NCBI GenBank assembly: GCA_040219575.1
Contig: JAVJSD010000071.1
Location: 1-64,000 of the forward strand
From: JAVJSD01 sp040219575
Lineage (GTDB): Bacteria > Planctomycetota > Planctomycetia > Pirellulales > Pirellulaceae
Direction: 5' to 3'
Length of the DNA: 64,000 nt
Shown: positions 16,106 to 23,762 of the stretch, piece by piece
Layout of the letters: every line of letters begins with the position of its first letter
Numbering within the stretch: the first letter of the stretch is position 1
The notes under the pieces: model-generated
Told to the model about the DNA's origin: nothing
Database searches by the model: none
What the model saw: only the letters and a program-made list of their open reading frames with translations
Position numbers and translations under genes: made by a program

Positions 16106-16729
16106 CTACTCGTTGTCGAGAAAACTTGGAACGTCGGCCAGCAGTTGCTGCAGCCGCTTGAGCGCCCGCACATAGCGGTTGCTGGCGGCGGTCTTGCTAA
16201 TGCCGAGCAGGTCGGCGACTTCGTTGTTCGTAAGCTCCTCGAAGTGCCGCAGGGCGAGCACTTCGCGATCGATGGGCGGCATGCCGATCAGCGCCGCCTC
16301 GACCGCCGCTTCGAGTTCGGCGCGAATCGCCTGTTGGCTGGGCGAGCTGAATCGCCCGACCAACTGCGTCAGCAAGCTGCCGGTGTCGGAAGCGGCCCGG
16401 TGCAATTCACGCCGTACGTCGCGGCGCTTGGCGCCGAAGTGGCGGCGATGCACATCGACCAACCGCTGATCGGTCAACTGGCGCAACCACAGCAGGAACG
16501 ACGAGGGAGGACTGGTGCGGTAGTGGTCCAGCCGCTGGGCGGCGTCGAGATAGACCTCCTGCATCACATCCGACACATCCACGCGGCCCTGCAAGCGACC
16601 ATCGAGGCGAAAACCAACCATCCGGCGCAGCTGGACTTGAAAGTGGGAAAAGAGCTCCGCCAGAGCTTGTTCGTCGCCGGTTTCGAGCCGCGACAGCAGG
16701 GAGTCGATCTTGGTGGAGTCGCTGACCAT
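16106..16729 (-). CDS. ECF sigma-70 factor (kinase-associated)
   Basis: 207 residues from ATG 16729 (MVSDSTKIDSLLSRLETGDEQ); an upstream ATG at 16876 would add an unrelated stretch. Region 2 at about 15-85 includes 'DVSDVMQEVYLDAAQRLDHYRTSPPSSFLLWLRQLTDQRLVDVHRRH'; region 4 at about 140-200 includes 'MPPIDREVLALRHFEELTNNEVADLLGISKTAASNRYVRALKRLQ'. The very short gap to the kinase gene indicates one transcript. No anti-sigma gene is present, consistent with control by phosphorylation, as known for kinase-linked ECF groups. Confidence 0.92.
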   Translation of the reverse strand: MVSDSTKIDSLLSRLETGDEQALAELFSHFQVQLRRMVGFRLDGRLQGRVDVSDVMQEVYLDAAQRLDHYRTSPPSSFLLWLRQLTDQRLVDVHRRHFGAKRRDVRRELHRAASDTGSLLTQLVGRFSSPSQQAIRAELEAAVEAALIGMPPIDREVLALRHFEELTNNEVADLLGISKTAASNRYVRALKRLQQLLADVPSFLDNE

Positions 16730-16972
16730 GGCGACCTGAAGTTTCCAACGGAAGTCCGTCCGCTTTGTCCACGCGCCGGCAGAAGAAACCGAAAAAAATG
16801 ATGGCGAAGAGACGGGCAGCCAGTTTCGGAAATCTTCTGATATCAACAGCTTGCGCCATTTGGCCGGCAGTTGCAATCAATTTCTGAAAAAAACCCGCGT
16901 GGACTCGACCGGGGTACCTGCGTTGGAAGCCGTGGGCTCGGAGACGGCACCTGGAACATTGATGAAAAGGCA

Positions 16973-17611
16973 ATGGTGGCGGAGGCCCCGAACAACCCGG
17001 CCAGTTCCGACAGCTACATTCGCCGCGATCCCGACGTGCGTTTGATGATCGGCGTGCGCGCCGGCGACGCCGCCGCCTTCGAGGAGCTCGTCCGCAAATA
17101 CCAGAACCGGCTGGTCGGCATTCTGGAGCATCTGGTCGGCAACCGTCACCAGGCCGAGGATCTGGCCCAGGAGGTGTTTCTTCGCGTCTATCGCGCGCGC
17201 GACAAATACGAACCCAAGGCGAAGTTCTCCACCTGGCTGTTCACCATCGCCAACAACGTGGCCCGCAACGCCAAGCGGAACCTGGCCCGGAGGATTCAAG
17301 CCCGCCCGGCGGGCGACGGCGACGGATCGAGCGACCTGCCGTTGGCCGAGATCGTGCAGGCGGCCAGCGGGGTGATGCCCACCCGGCAATTAGAACGCGA
17401 GGAGGTCGGCGAACTGGTGCGTCTGGCGCTGGCCTCGCTCGGCGAGCGGCAGCGGATGGTGCTGCTGCTGGCCAAGTTCGAGAACATGAACTACGACGAA
17501 ATCGCCGAGACGATGGGCCTCTCCCGCTCGGCCGTCAAATCCCTCGCGCTGCGGGCCCGGGCCAGTTTGAAAGAAGCGCTCGAACCCTACGTCCGCTCCG
17601 GAATGATGTAG
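16973..17611 (+). CDS. RNA polymerase ECF sigma factor (RpoE-like)
   Basis: 212 residues; start placed at ATG 16973 with AAAAGG just upstream. Region 2 lies at about 25-95 (VRAGDAAAFEELVRKYQNRLVGILEHLVGNRHQAEDLAQEVFLRVY...FSTWLFTIANNVARNAKR). Region 4 lies at about 140-200 (LASLGERQRMVLLLAKFENMNYDEIAETMGLSRSAVKSLALRARASLKE). It is divergent from the kinase-linked ECF factor across about 240 bases. Usually an anti-sigma or zinc-finger gene follows this type; here the next feature is a hairpin and then an oppositely oriented transposase, so the partner is missing or elsewhere. Confidence 0.93.
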   Translation: MVAEAPNNPASSDSYIRRDPDVRLMIGVRAGDAAAFEELVRKYQNRLVGILEHLVGNRHQAEDLAQEVFLRVYRARDKYEPKAKFSTWLFTIANNVARNAKRNLARRIQARPAGDGDGSSDLPLAEIVQAASGVMPTRQLEREEVGELVRLALASLGERQRMVLLLAKFENMNYDEIAETMGLSRSAVKSLALRARASLKEALEPYVRSGMM

Positions 17612-17669
17612 TCCCTTGTCGGCACCATGTAGATCGGCCCCTTGGCCAGGTCACGGGGCGCGACGGGGT

Positions 17670-17693
17670 GGCGGCTGGTGGCACCCAGCCGCC
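17670..17693. repeat. Intergenic hairpin GGCGGCTG...CAGCCGCC
   Basis: Eight-base perfect stem with an eight-base loop, 60 bases after the sigma-factor stop. It has no T-run, so it is a weak terminator candidate at best. Confidence 0.5.
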
Positions 17694-17768
17694 GTCCTTG
17701 CCGCCTGTCCAGCGATCGTCATTCGCATGTCGATGCACCGACGGTTTCTCTGCGTGAATCTCTGCAGC

Positions 17769-18221
17769 TCAATCAAACACGAACCGTTCGTCGTATTCGA
17801 CTTCGTGTTTCTTGAGCAGCCCCAGGAATTCTTCCTCAAATGTCATCTTGCGATGATGTTCACGTTGCGTGAGCACGTATTTGCGTACATCTTCCACACT
17901 CGAAGCGCTTACGCTGAATGCGCCGTAACCGGTCTGCCACGCGAATTGGCTGCGGTCAGGGAACTCCTGGTGAACCCAACCGGAGGCGTTCGCTTTGATG
18001 TCGCGAATGGCGTCCGCCGGCGCCGTCTTGGCCCGCAACGACGCCAGAATGTGAACGTGATCTTCGACGCCACCCACCGCTAGCGCCGCGCCGTCGAGGT
18101 TGCGGACAATACCTCCGAGCATCGCGTGCAAACGTTCTTCAAGTTCCGCGTCGATTAGTCTTTTTCGCCCCTTCGTGCTGAACACGATGTGGAAATACAA
18201 TCGCGCGTAGCTGTGCGCCAT
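17769..18221 (-). mobile_element. tnpA: IS200/IS605-type Y1 (RAYT-like) transposase
   Basis: 150 residues. HUH motif HVHIL (55-59) and the tyrosine motif KYVLTQREHH (about 114-123, catalytic Tyr 115) identify a Y1 transposase. 'LYFHIVFSTKGRKRLI' is the typical start. There is no accompanying tnpB. The flank carries inverted REP-like hairpins (18366-18635), which suggests a REP-associated tyrosine transposase rather than a classical insertion sequence. It looks intact. On the minus strand, downstream of the converging sigma-factor gene. Confidence 0.88.
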
Positions 18222-18717
18222 GACCTGCTCCGTTGCGAAGAGTTGCCAATGAGACCCCTGGGCCCCGGCAAGCGCTGAGGATATCGCAAGCGATGCGTCA
18301 TGGAAAGAAGTGACGCGATTCCGACGTTCATCGCATGATGCGGATCGTGTGACCCGTCCGTCCTCAGCCGCGGCAGCGGCGTCGGAGAATAGCCCATGGC
18401 GTGAGCCATGGGCAGGCGAGCAAGAGGCGTGTGTCGGAGCCCCGGTTGGGGCGATGGAAGCGCGATGTCAGGCGTTGGCGCCGCGCATCGCGGACGTGCA
18501 TGACGCCCCGGCCCGCGTTCCCCGGAATTGATAACGTTGCCTTCCAACGCCCCTACCGGGGCTATTTCACGGTTGTTCCGCACTCTCACCCACGGCTCAC
18601 GCCGTGGGCTATTCTCCAACGCCGCTCCCGCGGCTCAAAGACGGCTGCGCCGTCGTTGTCGGGGACAGCCGCAAGTTAGGCACGGCCTATCGTCAGGTGT
18701 TGCCTGACCTGCATCCG
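18222..18717. other. Gene-free repeat region upstream of the transposase
   Basis: No gene supported. Open frames here translate the inverted repeats described at 18366-18635. Short hairpins such as ACGGC-TGC-GCCGT are scattered through the rest. Confidence 0.6.
18366..18635. repeat. REP-like inverted repeat pair
   Basis: Arms at 18366-18413 and 18589-18635 are inverted copies with few mismatches. Each has a core hairpin (GCCCATGGCGTGAGCCATGGGC; CCCACGGCTCACGCCGTGGG) next to GGAGAATA. About 175 bases lie between the arms. Placement beside a RAYT-type transposase suggests a BIME that it mobilises. Confidence 0.75.
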
Positions 18718-18918
18718 CTAAGTCGTCAACAAGGGGATGCCGATCAGCGCGAAGCCGATGATGGCCAGGCCGACGAGAATCGTGACGACGCCTGCGATTC
18801 TTGCCGACCCGTCCTTCAGCGTCGGCGAGCGCGACAACTGGACTTCGCCCTTCGCCAGCGCGCCGCCGCCCATCACCAGGGCGAGTACGCCCACCACAAT
18901 CGCAGCAATTTGCAGCAC
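18718..18918 (-). CDS. Small two-pass membrane protein
   Basis: 66 residues from a GTG start (18918) with GGGAGGACA immediately upstream on the minus strand, which decides the start. Two hydrophobic helices (about 2-20 'LQIAAIVVGVLALVMGGGA' and 43-62 'IAGVVTILVGLAIIGFALIGI') flank a polar loop. Conserved-looking but unnamed; similar in style to DUF3185-type small membrane proteins, though I cannot confirm that. Confidence 0.6.
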   Translation of the reverse strand: MLQIAAIVVGVLALVMGGGALAKGEVQLSRSPTLKDGSARIAGVVTILVGLAIIGFALIGIPLLTT

Positions 18919-19109
18919 CTGTCGTCCTCCCACCGGCTCCGGTTGCACCACTCCGGCGGGGCGGCACTGTTGAAATCCGGGCGTTTCGCGTGCCACTGCC
19001 GTGTCGGCAGTGGCACACAAGAGAAGCCAAGTTTCAGCAGCGCTACCCCGGCGTCGCACTCGATGCGAGCGCGCCCGGCACTATCTTAAAGCCAACGTTT
19101 GACGAAGCA

Positions 19110-20822
19110 TCAGGCGGCAGTGATTTGCGTGCCGTTTTTGCGGCGGGAGGCGGCGGGATGGTCGGAGGCGGGGCTGTGGTCGTCCAAGCCGATCAATTCG
19201 AGCTTGAGTCCTTCCCGCTCAAAGTCCTGCTGCAACTCGTGCAGTTTCTCCATCACGCTGTGATCGACCAGCGTGGTCTGCGAGAGATCGAGCACGACGT
19301 TGTTCTTCTCGCGAATGCCCACCTGCACCAATTGCCGGCGGAAGGGGATCCAGTTGGTGAAATTGGCCGAGTACCGCGCGAGCACGATGACCGAACGCTC
19401 GCCGCTCTTCTCCACGTCGAGGTAGGGCAGGAACAGCGAACGGACCGGCAGTCCCTGGATCCAGTGGATGGCGATCTTGAGGCCGATCCCGATCAGCACG
19501 CCCCACAGCAGGTCGGTGGCCAGCACGCCGACGAGCGTGCCGACGAAGATTACGAGTTGTTCGCGGCCGATGCGGTAGACGTGCACAAACTCGCGCGGAT
19601 GCGCCAGACGGAAGCCGGTGTAGACCAGCATCGCCGCCAGGGCCGAGAGCGGAATCAAGTGCAGCACCATCGGGATCAGCGCCACGCAGGCCAGCAGGAA
19701 CACGCCGTGCCACATGTCGGCGAAGCGGGTCCGCGCGCCGTTGTCGATGTTGGCCCGACTGCGGACGATCTCCGAGATCATCGGTAGTCCGCCGACCAGC
19801 GCGCAAAGCAAGTTGGCGACGCCCACGGCCAGCGTGTCACGGTCGAGATTCGTCTTCCGCTTCCAGGGGTCGATCATATCGACGGCCTTGGCGCTGAGCA
19901 TCGATTCGAGCGTGCCGATGATGAAGAACATCATCACCCATTTCCAGGCGACCCACTGCGTCAGCGCGGAGAAGTCGGGGAAGGTGACGAATTTGAACAT
20001 GCCGAACACTTCTCTTGGCATGCTGACCAGGTAGTTCTCGTCGAGGTGGTACAGGTGGCCGCCCAGCACGTAGTCGTGGTCGTGCGTCAGGTCGAAACCG
20101 AAATAGCCCGTGGGAATGGCGAACAGCACCACCAGCAGCGGCGCCGGCAAGGCTTTGAGCTGCGGCGCGCGGGCTTGCACCACCGGCCACAGAAACATGA
20201 TCAGCACGCTCGCTCCCCCGATCACCGCGATGGCCGGGTTCATTTCCAGGAAGAACTTGGGAATCTCCGCCAGCAACTCCAGCGGCTCCCCCTTGGCGTC
20301 CGTCACGCCCAGCGCCACCGGCAACTGTTTGGCGATAATGATCACGCCGATGGCGGCCAGCATGCCGTGCACCGCAGAGAGCGGAAAGAATTCTCCCAAC
20401 ACGCCGGCGCGAACCAGGCTGAAGATAATCTGCAGCACAGCCGCCGCCACGCCGACCGCGAGCGCCATCTTATAGGCGGTCATGTCGGCGGCCGTGAATT
20501 CGCCGCCGCCGATGCCGTCGCCGCCGAACTCGTTGATGGTGCCGATGGCGATCACGATCAAGCCCGCGGCCGGGCCTTTGATCGTCAGTTCGGAATTGCT
20601 GATGAACGTGCAGACGATCGAACCGATGATGGCGGTGAAGATGCCGGCGATGGCCGGGTACCCGCAGGCCAGGGAAATGCCCAGGCAAAGCGGCAAGGCG
20701 ATCAGGAACACCAGGAAGCCGGAGACGATGTCGTGTTTGAAATAGCGGCCGAAACCGGAGAGGTTGCCGTGCGGCGTCTCGCCGGCGGAGACCGAAGGGG
20801 CTTTTGCTTCGTGATCGGACAT
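19110..20822 (-). CDS. SulP/SLC26-family anion transporter with STAS domain (putative bicarbonate transporter)
   Basis: 570 residues from ATG 20822 (MSDHEAKAPS); a longer frame upstream is Arg/Ser-rich and not membrane-like. Eleven or more membrane segments at about 30-440, with the SulP signature near the start ('GFLVFLIALPLCLGISLACGYPAIAGIFTAIIGSIV' and 'TIKGPAAGLIVIAIGTI'). A C-terminal STAS domain lies at about 455-555 ('VVLDLSQTTLVDHSVMEKLHELQQDF'). SulP proteins move sulfate, dicarboxylates or bicarbonate (BicA). It is the last gene of an operon with dabA, dabB and a second antiporter-like subunit, which favours bicarbonate as substrate (inference from context). The gap to the upstream gene is 64 bases. 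Confidence 0.9.
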   Translation of the reverse strand: MSDHEAKAPSVSAGETPHGNLSGFGRYFKHDIVSGFLVFLIALPLCLGISLACGYPAIAGIFTAIIGSIVCTFISNSELTIKGPAAGLIVIAIGTINEFGGDGIGGGEFTAADMTAYKMALAVGVAAAVLQIIFSLVRAGVLGEFFPLSAVHGMLAAIGVIIIAKQLPVALGVTDAKGEPLELLAEIPKFFLEMNPAIAVIGGASVLIMFLWPVVQARAPQLKALPAPLLVVLFAIPTGYFGFDLTHDHDYVLGGHLYHLDENYLVSMPREVFGMFKFVTFPDFSALTQWVAWKWVMMFFIIGTLESMLSAKAVDMIDPWKRKTNLDRDTLAVGVANLLCALVGGLPMISEIVRSRANIDNGARTRFADMWHGVFLLACVALIPMVLHLIPLSALAAMLVYTGFRLAHPREFVHVYRIGREQLVIFVGTLVGVLATDLLWGVLIGIGLKIAIHWIQGLPVRSLFLPYLDVEKSGERSVIVLARYSANFTNWIPFRRQLVQVGIREKNNVVLDLSQTTLVDHSVMEKLHELQQDFEREGLKLELIGLDDHSPASDHPAASRRKNGTQITAA

Positions 20823-20886
20823 GTTCGTGTTTCTTGACTGGGCGGCCGAAGGTGATCGAGACGACGGCGGACGACGAGGCGGAATG

Positions 20887-22374
20887 CTAAGGCGGCGTTT
20901 TGGTCGGCTGGACGTCTCCAAATAGCGCAGTGAACTCACGCCAGGGCCAATTCCATGCCGTTTCGTGCTCGCTCTCTTCGCTCGGAAAGAGCTTCTCCCG
21001 CGCCGCGACAAGTTCCTGGGCGGCGTGATAACGCGACGAGACGCCCGGCTGCGGGAATAGCCCGCCGCCGAGGATCAGCGCGGTCAAAATCAGCACGGCG
21101 ACGCGCTCCGGCAGGCGGCCGCGGATGTCGATCGACGTCACGTGCCGCGTGCCGGTGAAGATGCGGAAGTAGGCCATCAACACGGCCAGGCCGTTGAGCG
21201 CCGCGGCGATCACCACCGCCGCGCCGACCAGCGGCGAGACCTGCACCGCGCCGTCGACCAACAGCTCCACCGCTACGAAGCCGATCGTGCCGGGAAAGCC
21301 GATGCTCGCCAGGCCGGTCAGCAGAAAGAAGCCCGCCAACATCGGGATGTGTTCGTACAGACCGTGATACTGGGTGAGCGACAGGCGGCCCGTGCGGGCC
21401 TCGACCGACCGCAGCGTCAGGCCGAAGCCGCCCAGCGACAGCCCCACCGAGAGCCATACGCAGAGCGCGCCGGTCAGGCCGATCGGCGTGGCGATCTCCA
21501 GCCCCACCAGCACCAGCGACGAGTGGCTGAGAAACAGGTAACAGAAGAACCGCCGGGCTTCCTGCTGCACCAGCGCCATGCCGGCCGCGTAGACGGCGGT
21601 GATCAACGAGACGATGACGATCGCCCGCAGCGCCCAATCGGGGGCGATGGGGAGCACGAGCCGCATGGCGCCGTAGGCGCCGACCATGGGCGTGACGAAC
21701 AGCAGCGCCGTGCCGAAACTGGCGTGCTCGAACAGGTCGGTCATCCAGCAGTGCACGGGCACGATGCCGCTGCGCAACAGCACGGCGGCTCCGAGCAGGA
21801 CGACGGCCGCGATGCGCAGCGCGTCGATGCGTCCGCCCAGTTGCAGCAGGGTCTGTCCCACCAGCAGCAACAACACAAACAGCCCCATGTGCAGCGCGAA
21901 CACCCGCGTCGGTTTGCGGCGGCTGCGGAGTTCCAGCAGCGGCGGGAGCGCGCCCAACGCCAACAGGGCGATCAGCCCCCAGGGACTCTTGCAACTCAGC
22001 GTCGCCAGCAGGATCGCCTCCGAGGCGAGCGCCGACGAGAACGAGAAGCGGCGGACCTTGGTCCGCAGCGTGCCGAGCTCCATCAGGAAATACAGCAGCG
22101 CGCCCAGCGGCAACAGCGGCGCGCTGAGCTCGTCGATTACGACGGCGTCCTGGTGAAACAGCAGGCTGAACACGTCCCAGCGGTCGTGCGCCTGAAACGT
22201 GTGCAACGAGGTGAAGTCGTACCAGGCCCCGATCGCAAACAGCAGCGTCAGGCCGGAGATCGCCAGGCTATGGCGGCGGGCCTGGTCCGGGTTGCGCAAA
22301 AACCGCACCCACAGGGCGCCCAACGCCGGCAGCAACACCGCCAGTTCCAGCCAGGGCAGGTGAAGTTCGATCAT
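20887..22374 (-). CDS. Second NuoL/M-like proton-conducting membrane subunit of the DAB operon
   Basis: 495 residues, about 14 membrane segments, Proton_antipo_M family (complex I NuoL/M/N and Mrp antiporter relatives). Its start overlaps the dabB stop by four bases (ATGA), so the two are translationally coupled. The core 'LEIATPIGLTGALCVWLSVGLSLGGFGLTL' and 'AGFFLLTGLASIGFPGTIGFVAVELLVDG' contain the buried glycines and acidic residue typical of these channels. The C-terminal 60 residues are soluble (FPSEESEHETAWNWPW). The classical DAB system has one such subunit (DabB); here a second is added, possibly for a different ion stoichiometry. Not a complex I gene: no other nuo genes are adjacent. 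Confidence 0.85.
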   Translation of the reverse strand: MIELHLPWLELAVLLPALGALWVRFLRNPDQARRHSLAISGLTLLFAIGAWYDFTSLHTFQAHDRWDVFSLLFHQDAVVIDELSAPLLPLGALLYFLMELGTLRTKVRRFSFSSALASEAILLATLSCKSPWGLIALLALGALPPLLELRSRRKPTRVFALHMGLFVLLLLVGQTLLQLGGRIDALRIAAVVLLGAAVLLRSGIVPVHCWMTDLFEHASFGTALLFVTPMVGAYGAMRLVLPIAPDWALRAIVIVSLITAVYAAGMALVQQEARRFFCYLFLSHSSLVLVGLEIATPIGLTGALCVWLSVGLSLGGFGLTLRSVEARTGRLSLTQYHGLYEHIPMLAGFFLLTGLASIGFPGTIGFVAVELLVDGAVQVSPLVGAAVVIAAALNGLAVLMAYFRIFTGTRHVTSIDIRGRLPERVAVLILTALILGGGLFPQPGVSSRYHAAQELVAAREKLFPSEESEHETAWNWPWREFTALFGDVQPTKTPP

Positions 22375-23762
22375 GGCTGGTCCTCCGCGGCAGGAGCGGC
22401 GGGAAGCGCCGCATCCGACTCGCGCGAAGTCGTGCCGCTAAGCAGATCGGTCCATCTTCGCTCGGCGGCGTCGCACCACTGAAACACGCGTACGAACGGC
22501 CGCACCACCGCTTCATTCAACCAGGCGTCGAGCCAGCCGCGCTCGATCGACATGCGGTACAGGCGGCGACGGATGTCGGGCCCCACCCAGCGTTCCCAGA
22601 AGCTCGGCTCGTTCCGCAAACGGCCGCCGATGGCGTTTTCCAGGCTGTGGTAGTCGTGCAGGAAGCTCGGCGCCCGCAACAACTGCAGCGTCCGCAGGCA
22701 GGCGTGCCCGATGATGTGAATCAGCGCGATGTACCGCAGCCCCAGGCCGATCTCGGCGGTGATGATGCCGACCTGCGTCAGCGAGGCGAAGGCCAGGGCG
22801 CTCTTCACGTCCGACTGCACGCGCGACGTCATCGCTCCATAGGCGGCCGACGCCAGGCCCAGCACCACCACGATCGCGCTCAATAGCAGCGAGTTCTCCA
22901 GCAATGGGCTGACGCGCAACAGCAGGAACGCCCCCAGATGCACCGACAGCGCCCCGTAGAACACGGCGCTCGACGGCGTGGGGCCCTCCATCGCCCTCGG
23001 CAGCCAGCCCGAGAAGGGAATCAAGGCCGACTTGCCCGCCGCGGCGACCAGCAGCAACAAGCCGATGAACAGCGCCTGCTCGGGCGGCAGCGTCGTCGCC
23101 CCCTCCGGCCAGGGGTCGCTTCCCATCAACCGGCTGAAATCCCCTTCGCCGGTGACGTGGTGCATGGCGATGGCGGCGATCAGGAAGGCGGCGTCGGCCA
23201 CACGGTACACCGACCACACACGTTGCCCGTTGACGACCGGCGAGCGACGGTCCTGAAAGTAGGCCACCAGCAGCGCCGACGACAGTCCGACAAGCTCCCA
23301 GCCGAAGAACAGCGTTTCGATGGTGCCGCCCAGCGACGCCATCACCATGCCCAACAGGAACATCGCGTACAGCAGGAAGAAGCGGCCGTAGCCGTTCTCG
23401 CGATGCAGATAGCGGTTTGCAAATCCGCCGATCGTGCCCACCAACACGTACGAGAGCACCACGAACGGCACCGACAGGCGATCAAAGACGAACTTCAAGT
23501 GGAAGTGGAAATGCTGCTCGGGGATCACCACCCAGTTGCCGACTTCGATCGGCACGTAGCGGCGGCCGGTGAGCAGCATCAGCACCAGAATGGCGCCGGC
23601 CGCCAGCAGTCCGACGACGACCGACGCCTGTGTGACGCGCGCGGTCCAGCGCTCGCTGATGGGGCGCCCCAGCAAGGCGCCCAGTCCCAGCACCGCCAGC
23701 AAGGCCGAGGGAGCGATCACCACGATCGCGCCGAGCGTGGTGAAGATCGAGTCGTAATCCAT
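22371..23762 (-). CDS. dabB: DabB-like proton-conducting subunit of inorganic-carbon accumulator
   Basis: 463 residues from ATG 23762, which shares one base with the dabA stop (TGATG). NuoL-like: about 13 membrane segments, 'FGWELVGLSSALLVAYFQDRRSPV' carrying the conserved Glu, and 'VAAAGKSALIPFSGWLPRAMEGPTPSSAVFYGALSVHLGAFLLLR' with the channel Lys. In the characterised Halothiobacillus DAB system this subunit couples ion flux to the zinc-containing DabA. The C-terminus (about 400-463) is soluble and may contact DabA. Named from the DabA neighbour and the coupling; the family alone would only say 'antiporter-like'. Confidence 0.87.
   Translation of the reverse strand: MDYDSIFTTLGAIVVIAPSALLAVLGLGALLGRPISERWTARVTQASVVVGLLAAGAILVLMLLTGRRYVPIEVGNWVVIPEQHFHFHLKFVFDRLSVPFVVLSYVLVGTIGGFANRYLHRENGYGRFFLLYAMFLLGMVMASLGGTIETLFFGWELVGLSSALLVAYFQDRRSPVVNGQRVWSVYRVADAAFLIAAIAMHHVTGEGDFSRLMGSDPWPEGATTLPPEQALFIGLLLLVAAAGKSALIPFSGWLPRAMEGPTPSSAVFYGALSVHLGAFLLLRVSPLLENSLLLSAIVVVLGLASAAYGAMTSRVQSDVKSALAFASLTQVGIITAEIGLGLRYIALIHIIGHACLRTLQLLRAPSFLHDYHSLENAIGGRLRNEPSFWERWVGPDIRRRLYRMSIERGWLDAWLNEAVVRPFVRVFQWCDAAERRWTDLLSGTTSRESDAALPAAPAAEDQP

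Noticed and set aside
18155..18619. A 154-codon open frame overlapping the transposase start
   Set aside because: It translates the REP-like inverted repeats and overlaps the real transposase gene.
20823..21011. N-terminal extension of the SulP gene
   Set aside because: The added 63 residues are Arg/Ser-rich and overlap the end of the preceding gene; ATG 20822 gives the normal SulP start.
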